Shown here: positions 1-8,350 of the stretch, piece after piece | Layout of the letters: each line of letters begins with the position of its first letter | Position numbering within the stretch: the stretch's first letter is position 1 | Assembly (NCBI GenBank): GCA_937872445.1 | Contig: CALMSL010000161.1 | Span: 61,822-125,821, forward strand | Length of the DNA: 64,000 nt | Origin: an uncultured Microbacteriaceae bacterium | Lineage (GTDB): Bacteria > Actinomycetota > Actinomycetes > Actinomycetales > Microbacteriaceae | Direction: 5' to 3' | Notes under the pieces: model-generated | The model's database searches: none | The model's input: the letters and a program-made list of their open reading frames with translations, nothing else | Told to the model about the DNA's origin: nothing | Translations under genes and position numbers: made by a program

Positions 1-78
1 GGTGGGACTTGAACCCACACGCCCTTTCGAGCAAAGCATTTTGAGTGCTCCGCGTCTGCCATTCCGCCACACCGGCGC
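1..78 (-). tRNA. tRNA-Leu (anticodon CAA), 3' end cut by window edge
   Basis: Read on the minus strand, the gene opens with acceptor strand GCGCCGG, followed by a D-arm. The anticodon stem GAGCA/TGCTT encloses the loop CTCAAAA, so the anticodon is CAA, which decodes UUG. A long variable arm (GCTC-GAAA-GGGC) marks a class II tRNA, as expected for leucine. The T-arm GTGGG-TTCAAGT-CCCAC is intact. Only the first base of the 3' acceptor strand lies in the window, so six acceptor bases and the discriminator are missing because of the edge, not mutation. Confidence 0.95.
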
Positions 79-133
79 ACAGTAGCCGTGAACAGAGTAT
101 CGCAACGCTGAACCTCTCCTCGCCTCTTTCCCG

Positions 134-139
134 TAGGCT
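134..139 (+). promoter_or_regulatory. -10 box TAGGCT, leaderless pdtaR
   Basis: TAGGCT ends 7 bases before the GTG start at 147. With transcription starting about 7 bases after a -10 box, the mRNA would begin at the start codon. No Shine-Dalgarno sequence is present. Confidence 0.7.
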
Positions 140-146
140 TTGAGTT

Positions 147-770
147 GTGGCAGATGAGAATGCAGAAACCCCAGCAGCACGCCGTGTCGTGGTGGCCGAA
201 GATGAGTCGCTGATCCGGCTCGACATCGTGGAGACCCTGCGCGACAACGGGTTCGATGTCGTCGGGGAAGCCGGAGACGGTGAAGCGGCGGTGGCGCTGG
301 CGAGGGAACTGCGCCCTGATCTTGTCGTCATGGACGTGAAAATGCCGAAACTGGACGGAATTTCGGCCGCGGAACAGCTCACGAAGGATCACATCGCGCC
401 GGTCGTCCTGCTCACCGCGTTCAGCCAGAAGGATCTCGTCGAGCGTGCAACGGAAGCCGGCGCTCTCGCTTACGTCGTCAAGCCGTTCACGCCGAGCGAC
501 CTGCTGCCGGCAATCGAAATCGCGCTCGCCCGGTACGCGCAAATCGTGACGCTCGAGGACGAGGTGTCTGATTTGGTCGAACGATTCGAGACCCGCAAAA
601 TCGTGGACAGGGCGAAGGGCCTCCTGAACGAGAAAATGGGCCTCTCCGAACCGGAGGCGTTCCGCTGGATCCAGAAAGCCTCCATGGATCGCCGGCTCAC
701 CATGCACGACGTCGCCGTGGCGATCATCGATCAGCTCGCGCCGAAGAAGGGCGCACCCCAGAAGGACTAG
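147..770 (+). CDS. pdtaR: ANTAR-domain response regulator, PdtaR-type
   Basis: This 207-residue protein is a cytoplasmic response regulator. An N-terminal receiver domain (about residues 13-130) carries the acidic pocket AEDES and the phospho-acceptor Asp63 in VVMDVKMP, and a C-terminal ANTAR RNA-binding domain covers about 140-200. In mycobacteria PdtaR is phosphorylated by the histidine kinase PdtaS and binds RNA to prevent termination; the kinase is not in this window. The GTG start is supported by the leaderless -10 box upstream. Its position next to polA matches the mycobacterial order. Its TAG stop shares bases with the stop of the convergent thioesterase gene in the sequence CTAG. Confidence 0.92.
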   Translation: MADENAETPAARRVVVAEDESLIRLDIVETLRDNGFDVVGEAGDGEAAVALARELRPDLVVMDVKMPKLDGISAAEQLTKDHIAPVVLLTAFSQKDLVERATEAGALAYVVKPFTPSDLLPAIEIALARYAQIVTLEDEVSDLVERFETRKIVDRAKGLLNEKMGLSEPEAFRWIQKASMDRRLTMHDVAVAIIDQLAPKKGAPQKD

Positions 771-1171
771 GCGTCACGGAGGATGTTCGTCATCCGGACG
801 GTGGAGAGCCGGTTGCCGTCATCGTCGGTCATGACGATTTCGTGGACGGTGATCGTGCGTCCGAGCGAGATGGCCGTGCAGGTGCCGGTCACCCAGCCGC
901 TCGTGACCGAACGGGAGTGGCTCGCGCTGATCTCAATGCCCACCGCGTACCGCCCCGCGCCCGCGTGCAGGTGCGCTGCCGTGGATCCGAGCGATTCGGC
1001 GAGCACGAGGTGCGCGCCGCCGTGCAGGATGCCGTACGGCTGGGTATTGCCTTCGACGGGCATCCGCGCGACCGCGAAGCTCGGGCTCGCTTCGATGAAC
1101 TCGATGCCCATTTTCCTGCCGAGGGCGCCGGCGGGGGCCGCAGGGTCTACGGCAGTGTCGGTGATGCGCAT
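767..1171 (-). CDS. PaaI-family hotdog thioesterase
   Basis: The 134-residue protein has the single-hotdog-domain look of PaaI/DUF4442 acyl-CoA thioesterases. The motif ILHGGAHLVLAESLGS (about residues 47-62) contains the HGG turn and the acidic residue on the following helix typical of the catalytic centre, and a central VGIEISASHSRSV strand follows. Such enzymes hydrolyse acyl- or aryl-CoA thioesters in the cytoplasm; the substrate cannot be told from sequence. It converges on pdtaR, sharing stop-codon bases, and is divergent from polA. I see no clear promoter motif upstream of its ATG. Confidence 0.85.
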   Translation of the reverse strand: MRITDTAVDPAAPAGALGRKMGIEFIEASPSFAVARMPVEGNTQPYGILHGGAHLVLAESLGSTAAHLHAGAGRYAVGIEISASHSRSVTSGWVTGTCTAISLGRTITVHEIVMTDDDGNRLSTVRMTNILRDA

Positions 1172-1235
1172 GATCTGGCGAAACCCTCAATTTCCTGCCT
1201 GCCGCCGATGCTCCCGCCGTGACGGGGGCGGCGGC

Positions 1236-1241
1236 TAGGCT
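1236..1241 (+). promoter_or_regulatory. -10 box TAGGCT, leaderless polA
   Basis: TAGGCT lies 7 bases before the GTG at 1249. The box falls inside the longer reading frame that would start at GTG 1219, which argues that 1249 is the real start. Confidence 0.7.
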
Positions 1242-1248
1242 GACTCTC

Positions 1249-3912
1249 GTGACGGACAACGAAAAGCCTACCCTCATGGTCATCGATGGTCACTCGCTGG
1301 CGTTCCGAGCGTTTTACGCGCTCCCGGTGGACAGTTTCGTGAACCGCGAGGGCCAGCACACAAACGCGATCCACGGGTTCATTGCGATGCTCATCAATCT
1401 TCTGCAGAACGAGAAACCGACGCATCTGGCCGTCGCCTTCGATATTTCGCGATACTCCTTCCGCACCCGCGAATACCCCGAATACAAGGGCACCCGTGCC
1501 GAGACTCCGCCCGAGTTCATCGGCCAGATTCCGCTCCTGGAAGAGGCGTTGAAGGCGATGGGCATCGCGACGATCAGCAAAGAGGACTTCGAGGCGGACG
1601 ACATCCTCGCGACGCTCTCGACGCAGGCTGCCGAGCAGGGATTCCACGTCTACGTGGTCTCCGGCGACCGCGACAGCATTCAGCTCGTGAACGAGGACGT
1701 GACGCTCCTGTACCCGAACGCCAGGGGCGTCTCCGAACTCAAACGCTACGATCCGGCCGCCGTCGAGGAGCGATACGGGATCCGCCCCGAGCAGTACCCG
1801 GACGTCGCCGCCCTCGTCGGCGAATCGAGCGACAACCTCATCGGCGTCGACAAGGTGGGGGAGAAGACCGCGGTCAAGTGGGTGCTCGAATATGGCGGGC
1901 TCGAGGGGATCCTCGAGCACGCGGAGGAAATCAAGGGTGTCGTCGGCGAAAAGCTGCGCGAACAGAAGGACCGGGCGATCCGCAACCGCAAGCTCAACCG
2001 ACTTGTGACGGATGTCGACTTGCCCGTCGGGCCGAAGGATCTCGCCCGATCGCCCATCGACACGGCGGCGGTGCGCGCCGTGTTCGACAAACTCCAGTTC
2101 CGCACGCTGCTGGACCGGGTACTCAAGATTGCCGCGGCCGAAGGTGGGGGCGCGCCGGAGCCGGCGGCGGCATCCACGGCGGAACCGGCCGTGAAGAAAC
2201 TCGTCGACGAGGAACTCGCAAAGTGGCTCGCCTCGGCAGTGGGGGACGGTTCCCGGCCGCTCGGGCTCATGGTGGAAACCAGCGGCGGCGAACTCGCCGG
2301 GCTGGGAATTGCGAAGGACGACGACACGGCGTACGTCCCGTGGGGCGGGCACCGGCCCGACTATGCGGCCCTGGAGGCGTGGCTGGAGAGCGACGCCCCA
2401 AAGCACCTGTTCCATTCCAAACCCGCCGTGAAGGCGCTGTCGCGCGCGGGCATCACTCTGAACGGCATCGCGTTCGACACGACGCTGGCCGCGTGGCTCC
2501 TGAAACCGGGCGGCAAGGACGAATCGCTCGCCTCCCAGGTGTACACGCACCTCGGCGAAACCGTCGTCGAGGCCGACCAGAACCAGCTCGTGCCGGACAC
2601 GGAGGGCCTGAGCCCAGCGACCGAGGCCTGGTATGTGCTCCGGATTGCCAGGGAACTGGAGTCGCGGCTGAGCCCCGGCTCACTGACAGTGCTGAAGGAC
2701 ATCGAGTTGCCGCTCGTTCCGGTGCTCGCGCGCATGGAACTGGATGGCGTGACGGTGAACGCCGGCGCACTCGCGAAGCTCAACACGCGTCTCACCGAGC
2801 GCGCTGCGGACATCGCGTCGCGCGCCTTCGCGATCATCGGCCGCGAAGTGAATCTCGGCTCTCCGAAGCAACTGCAGCAGTTGCTGTTCGAGGAACTGGG
2901 CATGCCGAAATCCCGGGCCACGAAGACCGGATACTCCACGGATGCCGCGGCGCTCGCGGATCTGCAGGATCGCCTCCCGGAACCGCACCCGTTCCTCGAC
3001 CTGCTCCTGCAGCATCGGGATGCCACCAAGCTCCGGCAGATGATTGAGACGCTGGCGCGTGAAATCGGGCCGGATGGGCGCATCCACACCACCTACGATC
3101 AGACCGGGACGAGCACCGGGCGGATTTCGTCCAACGACCCGAACCTCCAGAACATTCCGGTGAAGGCGGACGAAGGCAAGGAAATCCGTGCCGCATTCGA
3201 ACCTGGCGCAGGATTCGACACGCTGCTGACCGCCGACTACTCGCAGATCGAAATGCGCATCATGGCGCACCTTTCCGAAGATGCCGGGCTCATCGAAGCG
3301 TTCAATGCGGGGGAGGACCTGCACCGTTTCGTGGGCGCCCGCATCTTCGGCGTCGAACCGTCCGAGGTGACGCCGACCATGCGCACGAAGGTGAAGGCGA
3401 TGTCGTACGGCCTCGCGTACGGGTTGAGCGCGTTCGGACTGTCCAAGCAATTGCGCATCGATGTCGCGGAAGCGAAGCAGCTCATGGTCGACTACTTCGC
3501 CCGGTTCGGAGCAGTGCGCGCCTATTTGCGGAACGTGGTCGATCAGGCCAGAACCGACGGCTACACGGAGACGATTTTCGGCCGGCGCCGCCCGTTCGGC
3601 GACCTTAACTCGAACAACAGGGTGCTGCGCGAGAACGCGGAGCGGCAGGCGTTGAACGCGCCGATTCAGGGCTCCGCCGCCGACATCATGAAAATCGCCA
3701 TGCTCGGTGTCGCCCGGGATATTGCCGATCAGGGCCTGAAATCGCGGATGCTCCTGCAGGTGCACGACGAACTCGTGTTCGAGGTCGCCTCAGGGGAACT
3801 GGACGCGGTCACCGCCATCGTCCGCGAGCGGATGGGCCATGCTGCCAACCTGAAGGTGCCCCTCGACGTGCAAATCGGCACGGGACCGAACTGGGACGCG
3901 GCGGCGCACTAG
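1249..3912 (+). CDS. polA: DNA polymerase I
   Basis: This 887-residue family A polymerase fills gaps and removes RNA primers during lagging-strand synthesis and excision repair. The N-terminal 5'-3' nuclease (about residues 1-300) has LMVIDGHSLAFRAFYAL and the acidic FEADDILATL. The central 3'-5' exonuclease-like domain lacks the DxE motif (VETSGGELAG occupies that place), so proofreading is probably absent. The polymerase domain carries motif A DYSQIEMRIMAHL (about 662), the O-helix region and motif C QVHDELVFE (about 836). An upstream in-frame GTG at 1219 would add 10 residues, but the -10 box favours 1249. Its place beside pdtaR and upstream of rpsA and uvrB/uvrA is conserved in actinobacteria. 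Confidence 0.97.
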   Translation: MTDNEKPTLMVIDGHSLAFRAFYALPVDSFVNREGQHTNAIHGFIAMLINLLQNEKPTHLAVAFDISRYSFRTREYPEYKGTRAETPPEFIGQIPLLEEALKAMGIATISKEDFEADDILATLSTQAAEQGFHVYVVSGDRDSIQLVNEDVTLLYPNARGVSELKRYDPAAVEERYGIRPEQYPDVAALVGESSDNLIGVDKVGEKTAVKWVLEYGGLEGILEHAEEIKGVVGEKLREQKDRAIRNRKLNRLVTDVDLPVGPKDLARSPIDTAAVRAVFDKLQFRTLLDRVLKIAAAEGGGAPEPAAASTAEPAVKKLVDEELAKWLASAVGDGSRPLGLMVETSGGELAGLGIAKDDDTAYVPWGGHRPDYAALEAWLESDAPKHLFHSKPAVKALSRAGITLNGIAFDTTLAAWLLKPGGKDESLASQVYTHLGETVVEADQNQLVPDTEGLSPATEAWYVLRIARELESRLSPGSLTVLKDIELPLVPVLARMELDGVTVNAGALAKLNTRLTERAADIASRAFAIIGREVNLGSPKQLQQLLFEELGMPKSRATKTGYSTDAAALADLQDRLPEPHPFLDLLLQHRDATKLRQMIETLAREIGPDGRIHTTYDQTGTSTGRISSNDPNLQNIPVKADEGKEIRAAFEPGAGFDTLLTADYSQIEMRIMAHLSEDAGLIEAFNAGEDLHRFVGARIFGVEPSEVTPTMRTKVKAMSYGLAYGLSAFGLSKQLRIDVAEAKQLMVDYFARFGAVRAYLRNVVDQARTDGYTETIFGRRRPFGDLNSNNRVLRENAERQALNAPIQGSAADIMKIAMLGVARDIADQGLKSRMLLQVHDELVFEVASGELDAVTAIVRERMGHAANLKVPLDVQIGTGPNWDAAAH

Positions 3913-3922
3913 CACTGCCGCC
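3900..3922 (+). terminator. possible weak hairpin at polA stop
   Basis: GGCGGC at 3900-3905 can pair with GCCGCC at 3917-3922, enclosing the polA stop codon, followed by TTTCC. The stem is short and the T-run is only three bases, so this is a weak candidate. Confidence 0.3.
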
Positions 3923-3946
3923 TTTCCTCCGGTCGTCGCGCGCGCA

Positions 3947-3952
3947 TATGCT
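3947..3952 (+). promoter_or_regulatory. -10 box TATGCT, leaderless DUF885 gene
   Basis: TATGCT ends 6 bases before the ATG at 3959, with no Shine-Dalgarno sequence in between. Confidence 0.6.
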
Positions 3953-3958
3953 CGACTC

Positions 3959-5665
3959 ATGACTGCTGACAATTCTGCCGATGTGCGCGCCCACGAGGCC
4001 GATCGAACCCCTACCGCGATCGACGCGATCGCCGAAGAGTGGGTCACGACCCTCGCAGACCTTGAGCCCGACGTTGCAATCTGGATCGGAATCCCGGGCC
4101 GGTACGAGGAATACGGCGACCAGTCGCCTTCCGGACACCGGCGTTTCGTCGATGAGGGCAAAAAGGTCCTGGATCGGCTCGCCAGGGTCGAGCCGGCGGA
4201 TGACGTCGACTGGGTGACGAAAACGGATATGTCCAACGAGCTCCGGCTGGACCTGGAGGCGCACGAAGCCGGTTTGTGGAAACGCGACCTGAACGTCATC
4301 GCGTCTCCCGCACAGAGATTCCGCGACGTTCTGGACCTCATGGCCCACGACACGGTGGACGACTGGACCACGATCGCCGGCAAACTGTCGAATCTTCCCG
4401 GTGCGATCGACGGGTACGTGGAAACCCTGCGGCTCGGCATCAAGGACGGCACCGTTCCCGCCCGCCGCCAGGTCACCGAGGTGCTCGAGCAGGCGAAGAA
4501 GTACGCGTCGAAGGACGGATTCTTCTTCGCGTTCACCGGCGGCGCCGCTACCGCGGACGGCACTGCGCTGCCGGACTCCCTCCAGGCAGATTTGCGCAAG
4601 GGCGCCGAAGCTTCGGCTGCCGCCTACGGGAAACTCGCCGACTTTTTCGCGACCGAGCTCGGCCCCGCCGCGAGCGAGACCGACGCGATCGGGCGCGAAC
4701 TGTACGCACTACAGTCCCGCCGGTTCCTCGGCGCGAGAATCGACCTCGACGAAACCTACGAGTGGGGAATCGAAGAGCTCGCTCGCATGGTCGAGGAGCA
4801 GACGCGCATCGCGGGCGAAATCAAGCCGGGGGCGAGCGTCGAGGAGGCCATTGCCGTGCTCGACGCGGACGCGGGCCGCAAACTGCACGGAACGGACGCC
4901 CTGCAGAAGTGGATGCAGAACCTGAGCGACACGGCGATAGCCGAACTCTCGAAGTCCCACTTCGACATCCCTGACCCGGTGAAGAAGCTCGAGTGCATGA
5001 TCGCGCCAACCCAGGAGGGCGGCATCTACTACACGAGCCCGAGTGATGATTTCTCTCGCGCCGGGCGTATGTGGTGGTCTGTTCCTGAAGGCATCACGGA
5101 GTTCGACACGTGGCGCGAGACGACGACCGTGTACCACGAGGGAGTTCCCGGACACCACCTGCAGCTGGGCCAGGCCGTGTACAACCGCGCGACGCTCAAC
5201 ACGTGGCGCCGCCAGCTCGCCGGCACGAGCGGCCACGCCGAGGGCTGGGCGCTCTATGCCGAGCGCCTCATGGAGGATCTCGGCTACCTGGATGACCCGG
5301 GCGACCGCCTCGGGATGCTCGACGGCCAGCGGATGCGCGCCGCGCGCGTCGTGCTCGACCTCGGGGTGCACCTCGGAAAGAAGCGTCTCGACGGAGCCGG
5401 CGTGTGGGACTACGACTACGCGTTCACCTTCATGAAGAGCAACGTGAACATGAATGAGCCGTTCGTGAAGTTCGAGGTGAACCGCTACTTCGGGTGGCCC
5501 GGCCAGGCGCCGGCCTACAAGGTCGGCCAGCGCATTTGGGAGCAGCTCCGCGACGAAGTGAAGGCGCGCGAGGGCGCCTCCTTCAACATCAAGGAGTTCC
5601 ACCGCACGGCGCTCGACATGGGCGGTGTCGGCCTGGACACCCTGAAGGCCGCATTCCGCAAATAA
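3959..5665 (+). CDS. DUF885 family protein (predicted metallopeptidase-like)
   Basis: This 568-residue protein matches the full length of DUF885 proteins. The signature HEGVPGHH at residues 393-400 resembles a zinc-binding HExxxxHH helix, followed by HAEGWALYAERLMEDLG, another family hallmark. There is no signal peptide or lipobox, so unlike many secreted DUF885 proteins it should be cytoplasmic. Biochemistry for the family is thin; peptidase activity is an inference from the motif. The ATG start follows a leaderless-type -10 box. A VOC-family gene follows after a 23-base gap with its own strong Shine-Dalgarno sequence and may be co-transcribed. Confidence 0.85.
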   Translation: MTADNSADVRAHEADRTPTAIDAIAEEWVTTLADLEPDVAIWIGIPGRYEEYGDQSPSGHRRFVDEGKKVLDRLARVEPADDVDWVTKTDMSNELRLDLEAHEAGLWKRDLNVIASPAQRFRDVLDLMAHDTVDDWTTIAGKLSNLPGAIDGYVETLRLGIKDGTVPARRQVTEVLEQAKKYASKDGFFFAFTGGAATADGTALPDSLQADLRKGAEASAAAYGKLADFFATELGPAASETDAIGRELYALQSRRFLGARIDLDETYEWGIEELARMVEEQTRIAGEIKPGASVEEAIAVLDADAGRKLHGTDALQKWMQNLSDTAIAELSKSHFDIPDPVKKLECMIAPTQEGGIYYTSPSDDFSRAGRMWWSVPEGITEFDTWRETTTVYHEGVPGHHLQLGQAVYNRATLNTWRRQLAGTSGHAEGWALYAERLMEDLGYLDDPGDRLGMLDGQRMRAARVVLDLGVHLGKKRLDGAGVWDYDYAFTFMKSNVNMNEPFVKFEVNRYFGWPGQAPAYKVGQRIWEQLRDEVKAREGASFNIKEFHRTALDMGGVGLDTLKAAFRK

Positions 5666-5688
5666 CAATCGACAGGGGAGGTCGTATT

Positions 5689-6087
5689 GTGGCAGTTCGC
5701 TGGTATTCGATAGTCGTCGACTGCACGGATGTCGCAGCCCAGGCCAGGTGGTGGGCCGAGGCGCTCGACTGGCGCGTCGTGTATGAATCCGAGGATGAGT
5801 TCGTCATCGTGCCGCCGCGCGCCCTGGTGGAAAATCACCAGGTGCCACTCGACGAGCAGGGACCGGGACTCGTGTTCGTGACCGTCCCCGACGACAAGAC
5901 CGTGAAGAACAGGCTCCACATCGACCTCGCTCCCGGCCCGGACGACGATCAGGCCGCAGAAGTCGCCCGCCTCGAAGCGCTCGGCGCGACGCGAGTCAAC
6001 GTCGGGCAGGATGAGTCGCAGGTCACCTGGGTCGTGATGGCGGACCCCGAAGGCAACGAGTTCTGCGTTTTGTCGCCACGCGGCTGA
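5689..6087 (+). CDS. VOC / glyoxalase-like domain protein
   Basis: The 132-residue protein is a single vicinal-oxygen-chelate unit of the Glyoxalase_6 type. It begins AVRWYSIVVDCTDVAAQARWW and ends with PEGNEFCVLSPRG, the usual beta-alpha-beta closing strand with a Glu. Related proteins include small-molecule lyases, dioxygenases and binding proteins; no substrate can be assigned. The GTG start at 5689 is preceded by AGGGGAGG at 5674-5681, an ideal ribosome binding site 7 bases away. This excludes longer frames that run back into the DUF885 gene. Confidence 0.85.
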   Translation: MAVRWYSIVVDCTDVAAQARWWAEALDWRVVYESEDEFVIVPPRALVENHQVPLDEQGPGLVFVTVPDDKTVKNRLHIDLAPGPDDDQAAEVARLEALGATRVNVGQDESQVTWVVMADPEGNEFCVLSPRG

Positions 6088-6092
6088 CGCGC

Positions 6093-6098
6093 TAGGCT
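6093..6098 (+). promoter_or_regulatory. -10 box TAGGCT for rpsA with a ~110-base leader
   Basis: TAGGCT predicts transcription starting near 6105, giving an mRNA leader of about 110 bases before the rpsA ATG. This contrasts with the leaderless neighbours and leaves room for leader-based control. Confidence 0.5.
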
Positions 6099-6215
6099 GG
6101 AATGTCACGTCTGTGCCAACACGGCCGTGACGTCCTATCCGCCTGCCACGGCGACAAAATCACTGCACCATCTCGTTCGTGGCCCGAATTGTGTCCACAC
6201 TGGAGCTACAACTAC

Positions 6216-7664
6216 ATGACAACCGCAACGACCGCAGGCCCCAAGCAGGTCGCCATCAATGACATTGGATCTGCTGAAGATTTCCTCGCCGCGGTCGAAA
6301 AGACCCTGAAATTCTTCAATGACGGTGACCTCATCGAGGGCACAGTAGTCAAAATCGATCGTGACGAGGTTCTCCTCGACGTCGGTTACAAGACCGAGGG
6401 CGTTATTCCCTCCCGCGAGCTTTCCATCAAGCACGACGTCGACCCGGAAGAGGTCGTCAAGGTCGGCGACATGGTCGAGGCGCTTGTGCTCCAGAAGGAG
6501 GACAAGGAAGGCCGGCTCATCCTCTCCAAGAAGCGCGCGCAGTACGAGCGTGCGTGGGGCGACGTGGAGAAGATCAAGGATGACGACGGAGTCGTCACCG
6601 GTACGGTCATTGAGGTCGTCAAGGGCGGCCTGATCGTGGACATCGGCCTTCGTGGCTTCCTCCCGGCGTCCCTCATCGAGCTTCGCCGCGTTCGCGACCT
6701 TACGCCGTATCTCGGCCAGGAGATCGAAGCGAAGATCCTCGAGCTTGACAAGAACCGCAACAACGTTGTGCTGTCCCGCCGTGCGCTGCTCGAGCAGACG
6801 CAGAGCGAGAGCCGCAGCTCCTTCCTCGGGAACCTCGCCAAGGGCCAGGTTCGCAAGGGCGTCGTGTCCTCGATCGTGAACTTCGGTGCATTCGTCGACC
6901 TGGGCGGCGTGGACGGTCTCGTTCACGTCTCCGAGCTCAGCTGGAAGCACATCGAGCACGCGAGCGAGGTTGTGGAGGTTGGCCAGGAGGTCACCGTCGA
7001 GATCCTCGATGTCGAGCTCGACCGCGAGCGCGTTTCGCTGTCGCTCAAGGCGACGCAGGAGGATCCGTGGCAGTTGTTTGCCCGCACCCACGCGATCGGC
7101 CAGGTCGCACCGGGCAAGGTCACGAAGCTCGTTCCGTTCGGCGCGTTCGTTCGCGTCGCGGATGGCATCGAAGGCCTCGTGCACATCTCCGAACTCTCCG
7201 GCAAGCACGTGGAGCTCGCGGAGCAGGTTGTCTCGGTGAACGACGAAGTGTTCGTGAAGGTCATCGACATCGACCTCGAACGTCGCCGCATCTCGCTGAG
7301 CCTCAAGCAGGCGAACGAGGGCGTGGACCCGGAGGGCACCGAGTTCGACCCGGCACTGTACGGCATGCTCACCGAGTACGACGAGGCAGGCAACTACAAG
7401 TACCCGGACGGGTTCGACCCGGAGACGAACGAGTGGAAAGAAGGCTTCGAGACGCAGCGCGAGAAATGGGAGCTGGACTATGCAGCGGCCCAGGCGCGCT
7501 GGGAAGCCCACAAGATTCAGGTCGCCGCGGCCGCGAACGATCCGATTGGCGAAGTTCCTGCCTCCGCAGGCTCCTCCTTCTCCGCCGACGAGGCCGGATC
7601 GGGTACCCTCGCCGACGACGAGTCGCTTGCTGCGCTTCGCGAGAAGCTTTCCGGCAACAACTAA
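6216..7664 (+). CDS. rpsA: 30S ribosomal protein S1
   Basis: This 482-residue protein has four S1 RNA-binding domains (about residues 35-105, 120-190, 205-275 and 290-360), each with the GxVxxI...GAFVDL or VGYKTEGVIPSREL type of strand pattern. It ends in an acidic, low-complexity tail. Four repeats rather than six is normal for actinobacterial S1. It helps mRNA bind the 30S subunit. The start at 6216 gives the typical MTTATT N-terminus; GGAG at 6202-6205 is a rather distant ribosome binding site. A strong intrinsic terminator follows the stop. Codon choice is biased to C/G-ending codons as in highly expressed genes. Confidence 0.97.
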   Translation: MTTATTAGPKQVAINDIGSAEDFLAAVEKTLKFFNDGDLIEGTVVKIDRDEVLLDVGYKTEGVIPSRELSIKHDVDPEEVVKVGDMVEALVLQKEDKEGRLILSKKRAQYERAWGDVEKIKDDDGVVTGTVIEVVKGGLIVDIGLRGFLPASLIELRRVRDLTPYLGQEIEAKILELDKNRNNVVLSRRALLEQTQSESRSSFLGNLAKGQVRKGVVSSIVNFGAFVDLGGVDGLVHVSELSWKHIEHASEVVEVGQEVTVEILDVELDRERVSLSLKATQEDPWQLFARTHAIGQVAPGKVTKLVPFGAFVRVADGIEGLVHISELSGKHVELAEQVVSVNDEVFVKVIDIDLERRRISLSLKQANEGVDPEGTEFDPALYGMLTEYDEAGNYKYPDGFDPETNEWKEGFETQREKWELDYAAAQARWEAHKIQVAAAANDPIGEVPASAGSSFSADEAGSGTLADDESLAALREKLSGNN

Positions 7665-7665
7665 G

Positions 7666-8295
7666 TCACGGAAGGACTTCGTCCTTCGCCGAAGCGGCCG
7701 GTTCCTCGCGGGACCGGCCGTTTCGTTTCCGGAAGCGCCGTGACACGCGCCACAGGACCCAGAAGGCCACCGCCAGTGCGAGGACGACGAGCACGGGGAG
7801 GAGAATGGCGAGGACCGACAACACGACGCTTCCGACGTCTTCTGCGGCACTGACGACCGGGGTCATGATGCCCGCTGTGGCGGCGTTGACCATGGGGCGA
7901 ACCGCTGACTTCGCAAGGTGCACCGCGAGCGCGATCGCCACCCCGAGCACGATGGGGATCCACTGGTTGGCGGAGAAAAAGTCCTGGGGATTCGTCACCG
8001 CCGCCGTCGTGGCCGTGGCGCCGGATCCGAAAGCCAGACCGCCCGCGGTGGGCCGCACGACGGTCTGAATCCAGTCATTGAAGTGGTCGACGACGGGAAT
8101 TTTGTCCGCGACGAGCTCGACGACGAGGAGAACGGCGAGAATCCCGAGAACCCAGGGGTTCTCCAGCCACGTCCAGCCGGCAGGCAGGCTGACCGCGTCG
8201 AGGAATCGCCCGGCGAGCCCGAGGGCGAGAAGCGGAATGTAGGCGTTGAGTCCGGCAGAGACCGCGAGACCGGTGCCGGTAAGGAACTCCAGCAT
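7666..8295 (-). CDS. DUF4126 membrane protein
   Basis: The 209-residue protein has about five hydrophobic segments and starts MLEFLTGTGLAVSAGLNAY, the typical DUF4126 opening with small-residue helices. Helices lie around residues 5-30, 45-65, 85-100, 108-130 and 150-180, and the protein ends in a charged cytoplasmic tail. The function of the family is unknown. The ATG has a good Shine-Dalgarno AAGGAG 5 bases upstream and a -10 box TAGCGT at 8320-8325. It diverges from coaE and converges on rpsA with one base between stop codons, so its last 20 or so codons double as the rpsA terminator. Confidence 0.85.
   Translation of the reverse strand: MLEFLTGTGLAVSAGLNAYIPLLALGLAGRFLDAVSLPAGWTWLENPWVLGILAVLLVVELVADKIPVVDHFNDWIQTVVRPTAGGLAFGSGATATTAAVTNPQDFFSANQWIPIVLGVAIALAVHLAKSAVRPMVNAATAGIMTPVVSAAEDVGSVVLSVLAILLPVLVVLALAVAFWVLWRVSRRFRKRNGRSREEPAASAKDEVLP
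7671..7728 (+). terminator. rho-independent terminator after rpsA
   Basis: A first small hairpin, GAAGGAC-TTC-GTCCTTC, spans 7671-7687. A second, stronger one pairs CGGCCGGTTCC (7695-7705) with GGGACCGGCCG (7710-7720), a stem of about 11 pairs with a four-base loop, followed by TTTCGTTT. Both lie inside the 3' end of the oppositely oriented DUF4126 gene. Confidence 0.85.
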
Positions 8296-8319
8296 GTGGC
8301 TCCTTCGATTCGTGGCATC

Positions 8320-8325
8320 ACGCTA
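8320..8325 (-). promoter_or_regulatory. -10 box TAGCGT for DUF4126 gene
   Basis: TAGCGT on the minus strand predicts a short leader of about 18 bases containing the AAGGAG ribosome binding site. Confidence 0.4.
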
Positions 8326-8338
8326 ACACGCCGCAAGC

Positions 8339-8344
8339 TAGCAT
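8339..8344 (+). promoter_or_regulatory. -10 box TAGCAT, leaderless coaE
   Basis: TAGCAT ends 6 bases before the GTG start of coaE at 8351, with no ribosome binding site. Confidence 0.6.
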
Positions 8345-8350
8345 GGCGGG

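Noticed and set aside
1147-2550. Long open frame on the strand opposite polA (467 codons)
   Set aside because: It is an antisense shadow of polA created by GC-rich codon bias; it has no family motifs and overlaps two real genes. Similar long antisense frames opposite uvrB, uvrA and dnaE2 were rejected for the same reason.
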